NCBI GenBank assembly: GCA_913009915.1
Contig: CAJVYZ010000104.1
Coordinates: 1 to 8,242, forward strand
Source of the DNA: an uncultured Gemmatimonadota bacterium
GTDB taxonomy: Bacteria; Gemmatimonadota; Gemmatimonadetes; Gemmatimonadales; GWC2-71-9
Reading direction: 5' to 3'
Length of the DNA stretch: 8,242 bases
Shown here: positions 1 to 7,943 of the stretch, piece after piece
How positions within the stretch are numbered: position 1 is the first letter of the stretch
Layout of the letters: each line of letters opens with the position of its first letter
Notes under the pieces: generated by a model
Seen by the model: the letters and a program-made list of their open reading frames with translations, nothing else
The model's database searches: none
What the model was told of the DNA's origin: nothing
Made by a program: the position numbers and the translations under genes

Positions 1-281
1 TGATCCGGGAGGGACTCCGGACGCTGCGCGCGGGGCGGACCACCTTCGTGATCGCCCACCGGTTGTCGACCATCGCCAGCGCCGACCAGATCCTGGTGCT
101 GGAAGACGGGCAGATCGTCGAACGAGGCGATCAGGCTTCTCTGCTGGCCCTCAAGGGGCGGTACAAGGACTTGTACGACAAGCAGTACGGCATCGAGGTG
201 GACCGGTTCGTCAATCCGGGCGAGGACTTTACGCCGGATCTGCCGGAGACGGATCTTCCCAAGGCGGGACGGGGGCTGTGA
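1..281 (+). CDS. ABC exporter ATP-binding domain, C-terminal end (5'-truncated by window edge)
   Basis: This is the last 92 codons of an ATP-binding cassette protein; the frame is already open at base 3 and ends at TGA 279-281. The visible segment contains the switch (H-loop) motif, a hydrophobic strand followed by AHRLST with the histidine at visible residue 19. It continues with the family-typical [19 protein letters not shown] stretch and a [12 protein letters not shown] tail. The AHRLST plus VERG pattern is characteristic of exporters of the MsbA/MdlB/lipid A type, in which a membrane domain is fused upstream, so the whole protein is probably about 600 residues. Walker A, Walker B and the signature motif lie outside the window. 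An acidic, proline-rich tail of about 25 residues follows the ATPase fold. The substrate cannot be inferred. The gene is convergent with ahcY. Confidence 0.9.
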   Translation, partial: IREGLRTLRAGRTTFVIAHRLSTIASADQILVLEDGQIVERGDQASLLALKGRYKDLYDKQYGIEVDRFVNPGEDFTPDLPETDLPKAGRGL

Positions 282-325
282 TGAGTTGGTAGGGTGTGGC
301 GAGAGGGCCTTGGGCGGAAGGACGT

Positions 326-356
326 GGGGCGTTGGGCGTTGGGCGTAGGGGTGGGG
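326..356 (+). other. G-quadruplex-forming motif downstream of the ABC transporter
   Basis: Five runs of three or four guanines (326-329, 334-336, 341-343, 348-351, 353-356) are separated by loops of 4, 4, 4 and 1 nt. This satisfies the canonical G3+N1-7 quadruplex pattern with one run to spare. It is on the plus strand, 45 nt after the ABC gene stop, so it would also be in that transcript's 3' UTR. Folding in vivo is inference. Confidence 0.5.
327..347 (+). repeat. Heptanucleotide tandem repeat (GGGCGTT x3)
   Basis: Three adjoining 7-bp units read GGGCGTT, GGGCGTT and GGGCGTA. They generate the regular spacing of the G-runs in the overlapping quadruplex motif. The array lies in the convergent gap between the ABC gene and ahcY. 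It resembles the heptameric short tandemly repeated repetitive (STRR) sequences described in cyanobacteria, but homology is not implied. Confidence 0.6.
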
Positions 357-386
357 CTTGGTGCTCGTCTGCCAGTGGTGCCGGGA

Positions 387-451
387 CTGGAAACCGGGAG
401 CTAGAAACTGGGGACAGGTATGTAATCCCCAGTTTCCAGTTTCCGATTTCT
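387..451. repeat. Inverted pair of degenerate heptad arrays just past the ahcY stop
   Basis: On the plus strand 387-414 splits into four 7-mers: CTGGAAA, CCGGGAG, CTAGAAA and CTGGGGA. The segment 431-451 splits into AGTTTCC, AGTTTCC and GATTTCT. The second array is the reverse complement of the first in sense, so several registers of stem pairing are possible, and the 404-436 hairpin is the best. The right array ends 1 nt from the ahcY stop codon. No coding function is seen. Confidence 0.5.
404..436. terminator. Perfect inverted repeat between convergent genes, possible bidirectional terminator
   Basis: GAAACTGGGGA at 404-414 is the exact reverse complement of TCCCCAGTTTC at 426-436, giving an 11-bp stem with an 11-nt loop. 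It sits between the ends of the ABC gene (281) and ahcY (453), where a shared terminator is expected. Neither side has a clean U-tract, so this is not a textbook intrinsic terminator. The arms are also built from heptad repeat units (387-414 and 431-451), so it may instead be a repetitive element. Confidence 0.45.
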
Positions 452-452
452 A

Positions 453-1940
<1,488 letters not shown>

Positions 1941-1947
1941 GTGTTGA

Positions 1948-1953
1948 CTCCTT
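1948..1953 (-). promoter_or_regulatory. Shine-Dalgarno of ahcY overlapping the upstream stop codon
   Basis: On the minus strand AAGGAG begins with the final A of the upstream gene's TGA stop (1953-1955) and lies 7 nt before the GTG start of ahcY. The overlap supports co-transcription and possible translational coupling. It also decides the GTG start. Confidence 0.8.
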
Positions 1954-2984
1954 CAGGAAGAGGTGTGGCCCACCGGAGGTGGGTCGGTAGCAAATGCATG
2001 GGAGCCGTACACGGCCCCCGAACTGGTTGTGCCGGAGGGGCACACGGCCGTTGCGGCGAAAAGCACCGGGCCGGTTGCCGAGGGTGCGGCCGGCAGTGGT
2101 TGATACGTGTGCGGCTCGAACCCCGCTTCCGTCAGCCAAGCCGACAAGGCCTGGTCGGAGAAGCCTTGCCAGGCATGGCCCATGTCTTTGCGGTACTCAT
2201 CGCGGTCGTGCGGCATCATGTCGACGACCAGCAGCCGGCCTCCAGGCCGCAAGGCCCGACGCGCCTGGGCGATGACGCGTACCGGATCGATGATGTGGTG
2301 CAGCACCAGGAACAGGATCGCCACGTCGAGTTCGTCGTCGGCGATGGGCGGGGACTCGAGTTCGCCGTGGCGGATTTCGACATTGGCGAAGGGGGACAAC
2401 CGGGCCTCGGCCGCCTCCAGCATGGCGGCGGAATCGTCTACCGCGATAACACGGTGCACGAAGGGGGCTAGGCTTGCCGCAATCTGTCCCGTGCCGCAAC
2501 CGAGGTCACCTACCACCCAGCGATCGTCCAGCAACGCCAGCAGTCCGGTGAGTTCGGCATTGGCCCCAAAAAGATCCCTCCTGAGCACATCCCACTCTCC
2601 GGCGGCGCTCGAGAAGAACGCCTTGGAGGTGGTGCGCCGCCCCGCCAGAACACTACGCATTCGTTCCTGATCGTGGGCCGCGGCCGGGAGTGTCTGGACA
2701 TCCGCCTTGATGGCCTGCCACAGCCGCGCGGCCGTCGGGTGCAGTCGGTCGTGGTCCACCGAGTACCAGCGACTGGTGCCTTGCACCCGCGAGACGACCC
2801 AGCCAGCCGTGCCGAGGATCTTGAGATGCCGGCTGACGGTGGACTGTGGCTGCTGGAGTATGGCCTGGAGTTCCGACACGGTGAGCTCCTGCTCCTCGAG
2901 CAGGAGGAGCAGTCGGCTGCGGGTGACGTCGGCGAGGGCGTCCATGCTGCCGAGGATGTGGTTGGCGTCGGCGTTGGTATTCAT
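1953..2984 (-). CDS. ArsR-family winged-helix regulator fused to a SAM-dependent methyltransferase domain
   Basis: The 343-residue two-domain protein starts with an ArsR-type winged helix. It has LADVTRSRLLLLL (17-29), a helix-turn-helix around LTVSELQAILQQPQSTVSRHLKIL (34-57) and a wing with GTSRWYSV (69-76). A class I methyltransferase fold follows: VVGDLGCGTGQ (157-167, motif I), VIAVDDSAAMLEAAEARL (179-196, motif II), DVAILFLVLHHI (210-221) and LRPGGRLLVVDMMPHDR (235-251). Motif I looks able to bind SAM or SAH. No cysteine pair of a metal-sensing ArsR protein is seen in the HTH domain. Placement just upstream of ahcY suggests a SAH/SAM-responsive autoregulator, as proposed for SahR-type regulators, but an active methyltransferase is also possible. 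The last ~30 residues are Pro/Ser/Thr/Gly-rich and probably disordered. ATG at 2984 has no Shine-Dalgarno; Met14 (ATG 2943-2945) is a poorer alternative. Confidence 0.9.
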   Translation of the reverse strand: MNTNADANHILGSMDALADVTRSRLLLLLEEQELTVSELQAILQQPQSTVSRHLKILGTAGWVVSRVQGTSRWYSVDHDRLHPTAARLWQAIKADVQTLPAAAHDQERMRSVLAGRRTTSKAFFSSAAGEWDVLRRDLFGANAELTGLLALLDDRWVVGDLGCGTGQIAASLAPFVHRVIAVDDSAAMLEAAEARLSPFANVEIRHGELESPPIADDELDVAILFLVLHHIIDPVRVIAQARRALRPGGRLLVVDMMPHDRDEYRKDMGHAWQGFSDQALSAWLTEAGFEPHTYQPLPAAPSATGPVLFAATAVCPSGTTSSGAVYGSHAFATDPPPVGHTSS

Positions 2985-2987
2985 CAG

Positions 2988-3001
2988 TATATCCGCATAT
3001 A
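2988..3001. promoter_or_regulatory. Candidate operator palindrome at the ArsR-methyltransferase start
   Basis: TATATCCGCATATA is an imperfect palindrome matching its own reverse complement at 12 of 14 positions. It begins 3 nt upstream of the ATG and overlaps the proposed -10 box. ArsR-family dimers typically bind AT-rich palindromes over promoters, and this AT-rich island stands out in GC-rich surroundings. Binding by the adjacent regulator is inference. Confidence 0.5.
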
Positions 3002-3029
3002 ATGTTGTTTAACCGGTCGATTTCGTCAA
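2999..3029 (-). promoter_or_regulatory. Candidate promoter of the ArsR-methyltransferase/ahcY operon
   Basis: On the minus strand a -35 box TTGACG (3024-3029) and a -10-like CATTAT (2999-3004) are 19 nt apart. Transcription would begin roughly 8-10 nt before the ATG at 2984, giving almost no leader. This fits the lack of a ribosome binding site. TATACT (2986-2991) is an alternative -10 that would require the downstream Met14 start. Confidence 0.4.
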
Positions 3030-3053
3030 GCCCCGGCTCTGGGCAGGGCCACC

Positions 3054-3082
3054 TTGCCACCCGGCGTGGAGGGTGCTATCCC
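3054..3082 (+). promoter_or_regulatory. Candidate promoter of the glutamate dehydrogenase gene
   Basis: TTGCCA (3054-3059) and TATCCC (3077-3082) are separated by 17 nt in the divergent intergenic region, about 85 nt before the gene. The match is moderate. The predicted leader is about 80 nt and shows no recognisable riboswitch. Confidence 0.35.
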
Positions 3083-3155
3083 TTTACCCCTGAATCAGTT
3101 GAGGTTTCTGACACCGGCGGGGACGGACCCGGTAAATCCTGCCGAGAGCTCGAAT

Positions 3156-3164
3156 GGGGAGTGG
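3156..3164 (+). promoter_or_regulatory. Strong Shine-Dalgarno deciding the dehydrogenase start
   Basis: GGGGAGTGG, with core GGAG at 3158-3161, lies 7 nt upstream of ATG 3169. An in-frame ATG at 3154 overlaps this ribosome binding site and has no good one of its own, so the downstream ATG is preferred. Confidence 0.7.
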
Positions 3165-3168
3165 ATCC

Positions 3169-4581
3169 ATGGCAAAGCGGTACAGCTTTCTGATGCAGGT
3201 GAACCACGCCTTCGACAAGGCGGCCGCATTAACGGAGCACGATCCTACGGTCCTCAAGACGATCAAGGCCGTGAACAGCGTGTACCACATCCAGTTCCCC
3301 ATCCTGCGCGACGATGGTTCGATCGAGGTGATCCACGCGTGGCGGGCGGAACACAGCCACCACAAGCAGCCGACCAAGGGTGGTATCCGCTACAGCATGG
3401 CGGTCAACGAGGATGAGATCATGGCGCTGGCGGCGCTGATGACCTACAAGTGCGCCGTCGTCGACGTGCCGTTCGGCGGCGCCAAAGGGGGCATCAAGAT
3501 CGCCCGGCACAAGTTCTCCGAGGCCGAATTGGAACGGATCACACGGCGTTACACGTTCGAGTTGGTCAAGAAAAACTTCATTGGTCCGGGTATCGACGTT
3601 CCGGCACCTGATTTTGGGACCGGTGCCAAGGAGATGGCGTGGATCGCCGACACCTATACCTCGTTGGCCACCGGGGAATTGAATGCCTTGGCATGCGTCA
3701 CGGCCAAGCCGGTCAGTCAGGGTGGCATCCGGGGGCGGACCGAGGCCACGGGCCGGGGCGTGTACTTCGGCATCCGCGAGGCGTGTGACAACCCCGAAGA
3801 CATGAAGCGGCTGGGTCTGTCGCGGGGTCTGGAAGGAAAGCGGGTGGTGGTGCAGGGTCTGGGGAACGTGGGGTACCACGCGGCCAAGTTTCTGGCCGAG
3901 TGTGGTGCGGTGATCGTGGGCTTGGCCGAGTACGAGGGAGCCATCTGCAATCCCAAGGGTCTCGACGTCGACGAAGTAGTTGAGTACCGGCGGACCAACG
4001 AGTCGATCGTCGACTTTCCGGGGGCGGAGAACGTCGAGTCGAAGGCCGCGCTCGAACTCGATTGTGACATTCTGGTGCCGGCGGCTCTCGAGAACCAGAT
4101 CACCGAAGAGAACGCACCACGCATCAAGGCCAAGATCATCGGCGAGGCGGCCAACGGACCGACGACCGGAGAAGCGGCGGACATCCTTTTCCAACGGGGA
4201 TGCCTGATTCTGCCCGACACGTACTTGAACGCCGGTGGTGTGACCGTCTCCTATTTCGAGTGGGTCAAGAACCTGTCGCACGTCCGGTTTGGCCGCATGG
4301 AGAAGAGGTTCGAACAGGGCGCTTACCGCCGCCTACTCAAGGCTGTCGAGAAAGTCACCGGCAAGCATTTTACCGATGCCGAAATAAACGAAATTGCCCG
4401 GGGCGCCAGCGAGGAAGACTTGGTCAATTCGGGTCTCGAGGAGACCATGGTCATGGCCTACCAGCAGTTGATCGAGATTCGGGAGGCCCACGAGGGCAAG
4501 ATCACCTTGCGGACGGCGGCGCTCATCAACGCCATCGACAAGATTGCGGCGAGTTATGAGCACTTGGGGATCTTTCCTTAG
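3169..4581 (+). CDS. Glu/Leu/Phe/Val dehydrogenase, probable glutamate dehydrogenase
   Basis: This is a cytosolic oxidoreductase interconverting an L-amino acid (probably glutamate) and its 2-oxo acid plus ammonia with NAD(P). From ATG 3169 it has 470 residues, somewhat longer than typical bacterial glutamate dehydrogenases. Substrate-domain landmarks are KGGIRY (70-75), [18 protein letters not shown] (91-108) and [12 protein letters not shown] (141-152). K70, K94, K106 and D148 match the spacing of the substrate and catalytic lysines and aspartate of the family. The Rossmann segment [16 protein letters not shown] (226-241) follows, with LAEYEG (252-257) after the second strand; an acidic residue there favours NAD over [22 protein letters not shown] (348-365) keeps the serine (S361) linked to glutamate specificity. 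No other nitrogen gene is adjacent. It is divergent from the ArsR fusion. Leucine or another amino acid as substrate remains possible. Confidence 0.93.
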   Translation: MAKRYSFLMQVNHAFDKAAALTEHDPTVLKTIKAVNSVYHIQFPILRDDGSIEVIHAWRAEHSHHKQPTKGGIRYSMAVNEDEIMALAALMTYKCAVVDVPFGGAKGGIKIARHKFSEAELERITRRYTFELVKKNFIGPGIDVPAPDFGTGAKEMAWIADTYTSLATGELNALACVTAKPVSQGGIRGRTEATGRGVYFGIREACDNPEDMKRLGLSRGLEGKRVVVQGLGNVGYHAAKFLAECGAVIVGLAEYEGAICNPKGLDVDEVVEYRRTNESIVDFPGAENVESKAALELDCDILVPAALENQITEENAPRIKAKIIGEAANGPTTGEAADILFQRGCLILPDTYLNAGGVTVSYFEWVKNLSHVRFGRMEKRFEQGAYRRLLKAVEKVTGKHFTDAEINEIARGASEEDLVNSGLEETMVMAYQQLIEIREAHEGKITLRTAALINAIDKIAASYEHLGIFP

Positions 4582-4590
4582 GCGGGGGGA

Positions 4591-4611
4591 GTCGACAGCG
4601 AAGCTGTCGAC
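4591..4611 (+). terminator. Perfect 9-bp hairpin after the dehydrogenase gene
   Basis: GTCGACAGC and GCTGTCGAC form an exact inverted repeat around a GAA triloop, 9 nt after the stop codon. Position and stability suggest a transcript 3' end or RNA-stabilising structure. There is no U-tract; a G-rich repeat follows instead. It could therefore be a repetitive palindromic element rather than an intrinsic terminator. Confidence 0.5.
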
Positions 4612-4612
4612 G

Positions 4613-4642
4613 GCGAGGGCAGCGGGGGCAGCGAGGGCAGGG
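4613..4642 (+). repeat. Three 9-bp tandem units forming a G-quadruplex-type motif
   Basis: The units GCGAGGGCA, GCGGGGGCA and GCGAGGGCA lie end to end at 4613-4639, followed by GGG. The guanine runs at 4617-4619, 4624-4628, 4635-4637 and 4640-4642, with loops of 4, 6 and 2 nt, meet the canonical quadruplex pattern. The motif is on the plus strand, directly after the hairpin. Structure formation is inference. Confidence 0.5.
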
Positions 4643-4689
4643 AACAGAGCTGTGGTTGGCGAGTTGTAAGGATGTTCTAGCCGTTTCGC

Positions 4690-4710
4690 GCCACCAGCCA
4701 CCAGCCACCA
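4690..4710 (-). repeat. Heptanucleotide tandem repeat (GCCACCA x3 on plus strand)
   Basis: Three exact 7-bp units run 4690-4710 plus a partial fourth (GCC, 4711-4713). On the minus strand they read TGGTGGC and begin immediately after, and share one base with, the stop codon of the 4713-5495 gene. This mirrors the heptads next to the ahcY stop. No coding role is apparent. Confidence 0.65.
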
Positions 4711-4712
4711 GC

Positions 4713-5495
4713 CTACTCTCTCATCGGCAAGCTCACGTGCAGGTGATCCGCCGTTCCGACGTGCCGCAGGGTTCGCAATCCCATGAACCGGAAGTACAGG
4801 GCGGTGGCGCCGGTACGCCATGCAGGGCGGCCGATGGTCCGGATGTCGACTGCGTGTACGTAGCCGTCGGCTTGGCGGTAGTGGAGCGAGGCCTCGCTAA
4901 CCGGGAGGCCCATGGCGACGTAGTCCGACGGAATTCTTCGGACGTCGGTCACTACCAGGTCGCGGTCGAACAGGATGGCGGTGCTCAGGGCGAGCCGGAA
5001 GATGGGGTGCAGGCTGGTGTAGTAGGTCTTGACGGCATCGCTCTTGGCGTTGGCACTCGACAGGTAGACGAGCGCGTAGCCGCAGTAGACGAGGGTAATG
5101 GGAAGCGCCACGTGGGTGAACGCCAGGCGGACCCGGGCCTTCCCGGTGAGGCGGGCGCTGATGCGAACTCCGTAGACACCGACGATGGCCAGGGTGAACA
5201 GTGCTCCGGCTCCCAATGCCAACCAGGTCGGGGCACCAAACGACGCGTAGCTCCACACGCTCACACGGACGAGAACCAGGAACGGGAGCAAGGCCAAGGC
5301 CAGGATCAGGATAACCGACCGCCACCAGGGTCGCTTCCCGCGTGAGCGCTCAGGAGTCGAGCGGCGTTCGGAGCGTTGTTGACGGCGGAATTTCCTGGCT
5401 GCCGTCTTCTTCAATGACGTCAGCCGGGCGGCACTTTCGGCCTGGGACCGTGGCCGAGGTGCCGGTCCGGTGATGGGTGGGTGATCGGGCTTCAT
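4713..5495 (-). CDS. Membrane-anchored protein with an M15-peptidase-like C-terminal domain (tentative)
   Basis: I do not recognise a characterised family with certainty. The 260-residue protein has a basic cytoplasmic N-terminus (about 1-58, many Arg/Lys). Three hydrophobic segments follow (about 60-80, 88-110 and 125-146), then a soluble domain of about 110 residues. That domain contains SLH (203-205), GYVHAVDIRT (211-220) and DHLHVSLP (250-257). The series His205, Asp217, His251/His253 recalls the SxH...xD...HxH zinc site of M15 D-Ala-D-Ala carboxypeptidases and relatives, but the His-Asp spacing is 12 rather than the usual 7, so the fold assignment is uncertain. If correct, it would act on cell wall peptides outside the membrane. 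ATG 5493-5495 was chosen because the basic N-terminus and TM segments follow. Its Shine-Dalgarno is weak. The frame stays open far upstream only as a shadow of the permease gene. Confidence 0.7.
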   Translation of the reverse strand: MKPDHPPITGPAPRPRSQAESAARLTSLKKTAARKFRRQQRSERRSTPERSRGKRPWWRSVILILALALLPFLVLVRVSVWSYASFGAPTWLALGAGALFTLAIVGVYGVRISARLTGKARVRLAFTHVALPITLVYCGYALVYLSSANAKSDAVKTYYTSLHPIFRLALSTAILFDRDLVVTDVRRIPSDYVAMGLPVSEASLHYRQADGYVHAVDIRTIGRPAWRTGATALYFRFMGLRTLRHVGTADHLHVSLPMRE

Positions 5496-5541
5496 GTCCG
5501 TCGCTACGAACCCGGGGCCGTGACGGTTTCGGCTCCCGGAA

Positions 5542-5570
5542 TTGACATATAGTCCCGGTCCGGCCATCAT
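5542..5570 (+). promoter_or_regulatory. Promoter placing the transcript start at the permease ATG (leaderless)
   Basis: A consensus -35 box TTGACA (5542-5547) is followed after exactly 17 nt by CATCAT (5565-5570), a 4-of-6 match to the -10 consensus. The expected start, 6-7 nt further on, falls at the ATG of the permease (5577-5579). No Shine-Dalgarno precedes that ATG. Both facts point to a leaderless mRNA. Confidence 0.55.
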
Positions 5571-5576
5571 CGGCGC

Positions 5577-6635
5577 ATGTCTCCCCTCACATTCGAACAG
5601 TCGCGCCTCACGACCTTCTCGTTGGTGGTGCTGGCCTCGTTCGCCATTGCAGTGGCGCTGCACTTCACCCAGTTGGTGATGGTCCCGTTCGTTCTGGCGA
5701 TCCTCCTGGCAAATCTGTTGGGCCCGGGTGTCGATTTTCTGATCGAGCGGTTGCGGTTTCCCCGGGCTCTGGCCGTGTTCGTCGCCATTCTGGTGGCCCT
5801 TGGCATCCTGACGCTGCTGGGTCTCCTCATGAGCGTTTCGGCCCGCGGCATGGTGACCTCGGCGCCCATCTACCAGGCGCGGCTCGAGGCAGCGTTCGCC
5901 GACTGGCGCTCGTTTCTGGATCGGATGAATTTCGATATGGGGCAGGCAACCTTGCACGACGCCGTGCAGCAGTTGCCGCTGTCCCAATGGGCGGGCAACG
6001 CGGCCGGCAAGGTTCTGGGGTTGGTGACATCTGGTCTGCTGGTGTTGGTATTCCTGATCTTCATTCTGACCGGCAGGCGTACCAGCGCCGAGCGTGTTGG
6101 TCTGTACGGTGAGATGGACAGCAAGATCAGGCGCTACATCGTCACCAAGATTCTCACATCGGCCACGACGGGAATTCTGGTGACGCTCATCCTGTTGGCC
6201 TTCGGTCTGCAGTTGGCGGTGGTGTTCGGGATCCTGGCCTTCTTTCTCAACTTCATCCCCAACCTCGGGTCCGTCATCGCCACGCTGCTGCCGCTCCCCG
6301 TGGCGCTCATCCAATACGAGTCCCTGTGGCCGGTCATCGGCGTCGTGGCCATCCCCGGTGCGGTGCAACTGACCATCGGGAATGGTGTGGAGCCGGTCCT
6401 CATGGGGCGCGGCTTGGAACTGCACCCGCTGGTCATTCTGCTTGGTCTGCTGTTTTGGGGACTGTTGTGGGGGGTCGCCGGGATGTTTTTGGCGGCTCCA
6501 CTGACGGCCATCCTGCGCTTGGTGCTGGAGCGGTTCGATACCACCAGGCCCGTGGCAGAATTGATGGCCGGCAAGATGCCTCTGGTGTTGACGGCGTCAT
6601 CGTCGGTACAGACCGGTACTTGGAATAGGCAGTAG
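5577..6635 (+). CDS. AI-2E family transporter (PerM/TqsA-type integral membrane permease)
   Basis: The 352-residue polytopic membrane protein belongs to the family that includes E. coli TqsA (autoinducer-2 export) and PerM. Some relatives act as ion antiporters, so the substrate here is unknown. Hydrophobic segments lie at about 12-30, 33-49, 63-86 and 145-165, then a cluster from 195 to 268 and a final pair at 285-318. The polar stretch 87-140 is the family's extracytoplasmic region. Family hallmarks are FFLNFIPNLGSVIATLLPLP (222-241), VEPVLMGRGLELHPLVILL (271-289) and GMFLAAPLTAILRL (302-315). Length is normal. Start ATG 5577 has no ribosome binding site but sits at the predicted transcription start. 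It is divergent from the M15-like gene (81-nt gap) and convergent with the phosphodiesterase (33-nt gap). No luxS-like gene is visible to support a signalling role. Confidence 0.92.
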   Translation: MSPLTFEQSRLTTFSLVVLASFAIAVALHFTQLVMVPFVLAILLANLLGPGVDFLIERLRFPRALAVFVAILVALGILTLLGLLMSVSARGMVTSAPIYQARLEAAFADWRSFLDRMNFDMGQATLHDAVQQLPLSQWAGNAAGKVLGLVTSGLLVLVFLIFILTGRRTSAERVGLYGEMDSKIRRYIVTKILTSATTGILVTLILLAFGLQLAVVFGILAFFLNFIPNLGSVIATLLPLPVALIQYESLWPVIGVVAIPGAVQLTIGNGVEPVLMGRGLELHPLVILLGLLFWGLLWGVAGMFLAAPLTAILRLVLERFDTTRPVAELMAGKMPLVLTASSSVQTGTWNRQ

Positions 6636-6668
6636 TCACCGCTCGAGGAAGACCAGGCCTCCGGCCGG

Positions 6669-7925
6669 TCACTCGCTGGGTGACGTCAACTCCGGGGCCA
6701 GCAAGTGCCGCACGCTCTCAAGGCTGCCGTCGTTGGGCGCCGGTGTCAGGCCGAGGATGGCGCACATCATTTCGTACACATCGATATTGGCCACCGGTTC
6801 CGAGTGAACTCCCGAGCGGAAGCTGGGGCCCGCGGCTATGAACAAGCCGTTCATCGATCGTACCGCCGGATCGTAGCCGTGGCTGGCGCCGTCGAAGGCG
6901 CCCGGGTGGTCGGCGACATAACGGTGGGTCGAGATGCTCCAGCCCTCGTCGGCAAGGCCGATGAGTGGTGCGATGCGCTCGTGAGCCCTGTAGTGGAGAC
7001 GGGCGGGGATCGAGTCGCGGCGATATACGGTCAGGTGCGGGTGGTCCTGCAGCCGCCGGTAGGTGGCCGCTTCCGAGCCCGAGTCAGGCCAGATGGCCAC
7101 GACCGGGTCCCAGTCCGAGACCGTCACGCGATCGAGGTCGATGAGGTCATCGAGGTAGATGAGCCGATCCGAGCTGGTATCGGCCATTCCATGGTCCGAA
7201 ACCACGATGAGGTCCACTTCGTCGCGAATGCCGCGAGCCTCGAGTCCGGCTATCAGGATCGCCAAGGCGCGGTCCACTAGCGCGATGGCACTGTCCAGTT
7301 CGGGTGACTCGGTACCGAAGTCGTGGCCGAAGTCGTCTGTCTCGTGGAAGTAGAGGGTGAGGAACGTAGGCCGCTCGTCGGGCGGGAGGTCGAACCGCCC
7401 GAGCAGCTCCTCGACCAGGTCGTTCGGCCGGTCATCGAACTCGAACGGGCGCCAATATGTTGGCCGGTAACCCCCGATCTCGGCCTCCGACCCCGGCCAG
7501 AATAGCGGGGCGGTAAGCTGGCCCGCCCGTTCGGCCGCCACCCACACCGGCTCGCCCCCATACCATCGGCTATCCCCGACGGCCTCACGGTCTCCCAGTC
7601 CGTACCAGGAACTGTCAGCGGGATCGTACATGTTGTTGGCCACGATACCGTGGTGCTCGGCGTACAATCCCGTGACGATCGCATAGTGGTTGGGGAACGT
7701 CTTGCTGGGGAATATGGGGATCAATCCGTCGGCTCTGACGCCTCGCCGGGCGATGGCCTGCAGCGTCGGCGCCACCGGGCGGTCGAGGTAGTCCCAGCGA
7801 AAGCCGTCGAGCGACACCAGGATGACCGTAGGAGGGATCCGGTCGGAATCGGTGCAGCCGGTGAGGATGCCGAGGCAGAGGATAAGGAACGCGACTGCCG
7901 AACGGAATGCGGCTGAGGCAGCCAT
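6669..7925 (-). CDS. Lipoprotein phosphodiesterase / nucleotide pyrophosphatase (NPP-type, alkaline phosphatase superfamily)
   Basis: The 418-residue exported hydrolase begins with a lipoprotein signal peptide, MAASAAFRSA then a hydrophobic core, with lipobox LTGC and lipidated Cys24. The NPP catalytic residues are all visible: metal ligand D40 in VSLDGFRWDY, nucleophile T76 in FPSKTFPNHY, D197 and H201 in TDDFGHDFG, D244/H245 in VVSDHGM, and H349 in SHGYDP. Such enzymes use two zinc ions to hydrolyse nucleotide or other phosphodiester and pyrophosphate bonds, here on the outer face of a membrane or in the periplasm. The exact substrate is unknown. A GTG at 7995-7997 would extend the frame 24 residues and overlap the csp stop, but it places non-signal residues before the signal peptide, so ATG 7923-7925 is preferred. 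No clear ribosome binding site precedes it. Confidence 0.92.
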   Translation of the reverse strand: MAASAAFRSAVAFLILCLGILTGCTDSDRIPPTVILVSLDGFRWDYLDRPVAPTLQAIARRGVRADGLIPIFPSKTFPNHYAIVTGLYAEHHGIVANNMYDPADSSWYGLGDREAVGDSRWYGGEPVWVAAERAGQLTAPLFWPGSEAEIGGYRPTYWRPFEFDDRPNDLVEELLGRFDLPPDERPTFLTLYFHETDDFGHDFGTESPELDSAIALVDRALAILIAGLEARGIRDEVDLIVVSDHGMADTSSDRLIYLDDLIDLDRVTVSDWDPVVAIWPDSGSEAATYRRLQDHPHLTVYRRDSIPARLHYRAHERIAPLIGLADEGWSISTHRYVADHPGAFDGASHGYDPAVRSMNGLFIAAGPSFRSGVHSEPVANIDVYEMMCAILGLTPAPNDGSLESVRHLLAPELTSPSE

Positions 7926-7943
7926 CAAGTGGTTGGATATGCT

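Noticed and set aside
1941..1952. An SAH riboswitch upstream of ahcY.
   Set aside because: Only 12 nt separate ahcY from the preceding gene, and those hold just the ribosome binding site.
3083..3155. A possible riboswitch in the leader of the dehydrogenase gene.
   Set aside because: Only short weak inverted repeats (about 5 bp) were found and no known aptamer core was recognised.
3229..4281. A 350-codon minus-strand open frame across the dehydrogenase gene.
   Set aside because: It is fully antisense to a gene with intact catalytic motifs, and its translation shows no recognisable domain and shadow-like composition.
5538..5552. The ATATAG-containing segment as a second operator for the ArsR fusion.
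   Set aside because: It shares AT-richness but lacks the 14-bp palindrome, and it is better explained as the start of the permease promoter.
5496..6425. The minus-strand frame of the M15-like gene stays open for about 310 more codons upstream, giving a possible 570-residue protein.
   Set aside because: The extension is antisense to the well-supported AI-2E permease. It is rich in Gln, His, Arg and Asp with no domain, which is typical of a GC-bias shadow frame. The hydrophobic N-terminal architecture begins after Met at 5495.
6636..6668. A terminator in the 33-nt gap between the permease and phosphodiesterase genes.
   Set aside because: Only a 4-bp GGCC stem could be drawn and there is no U-tract.
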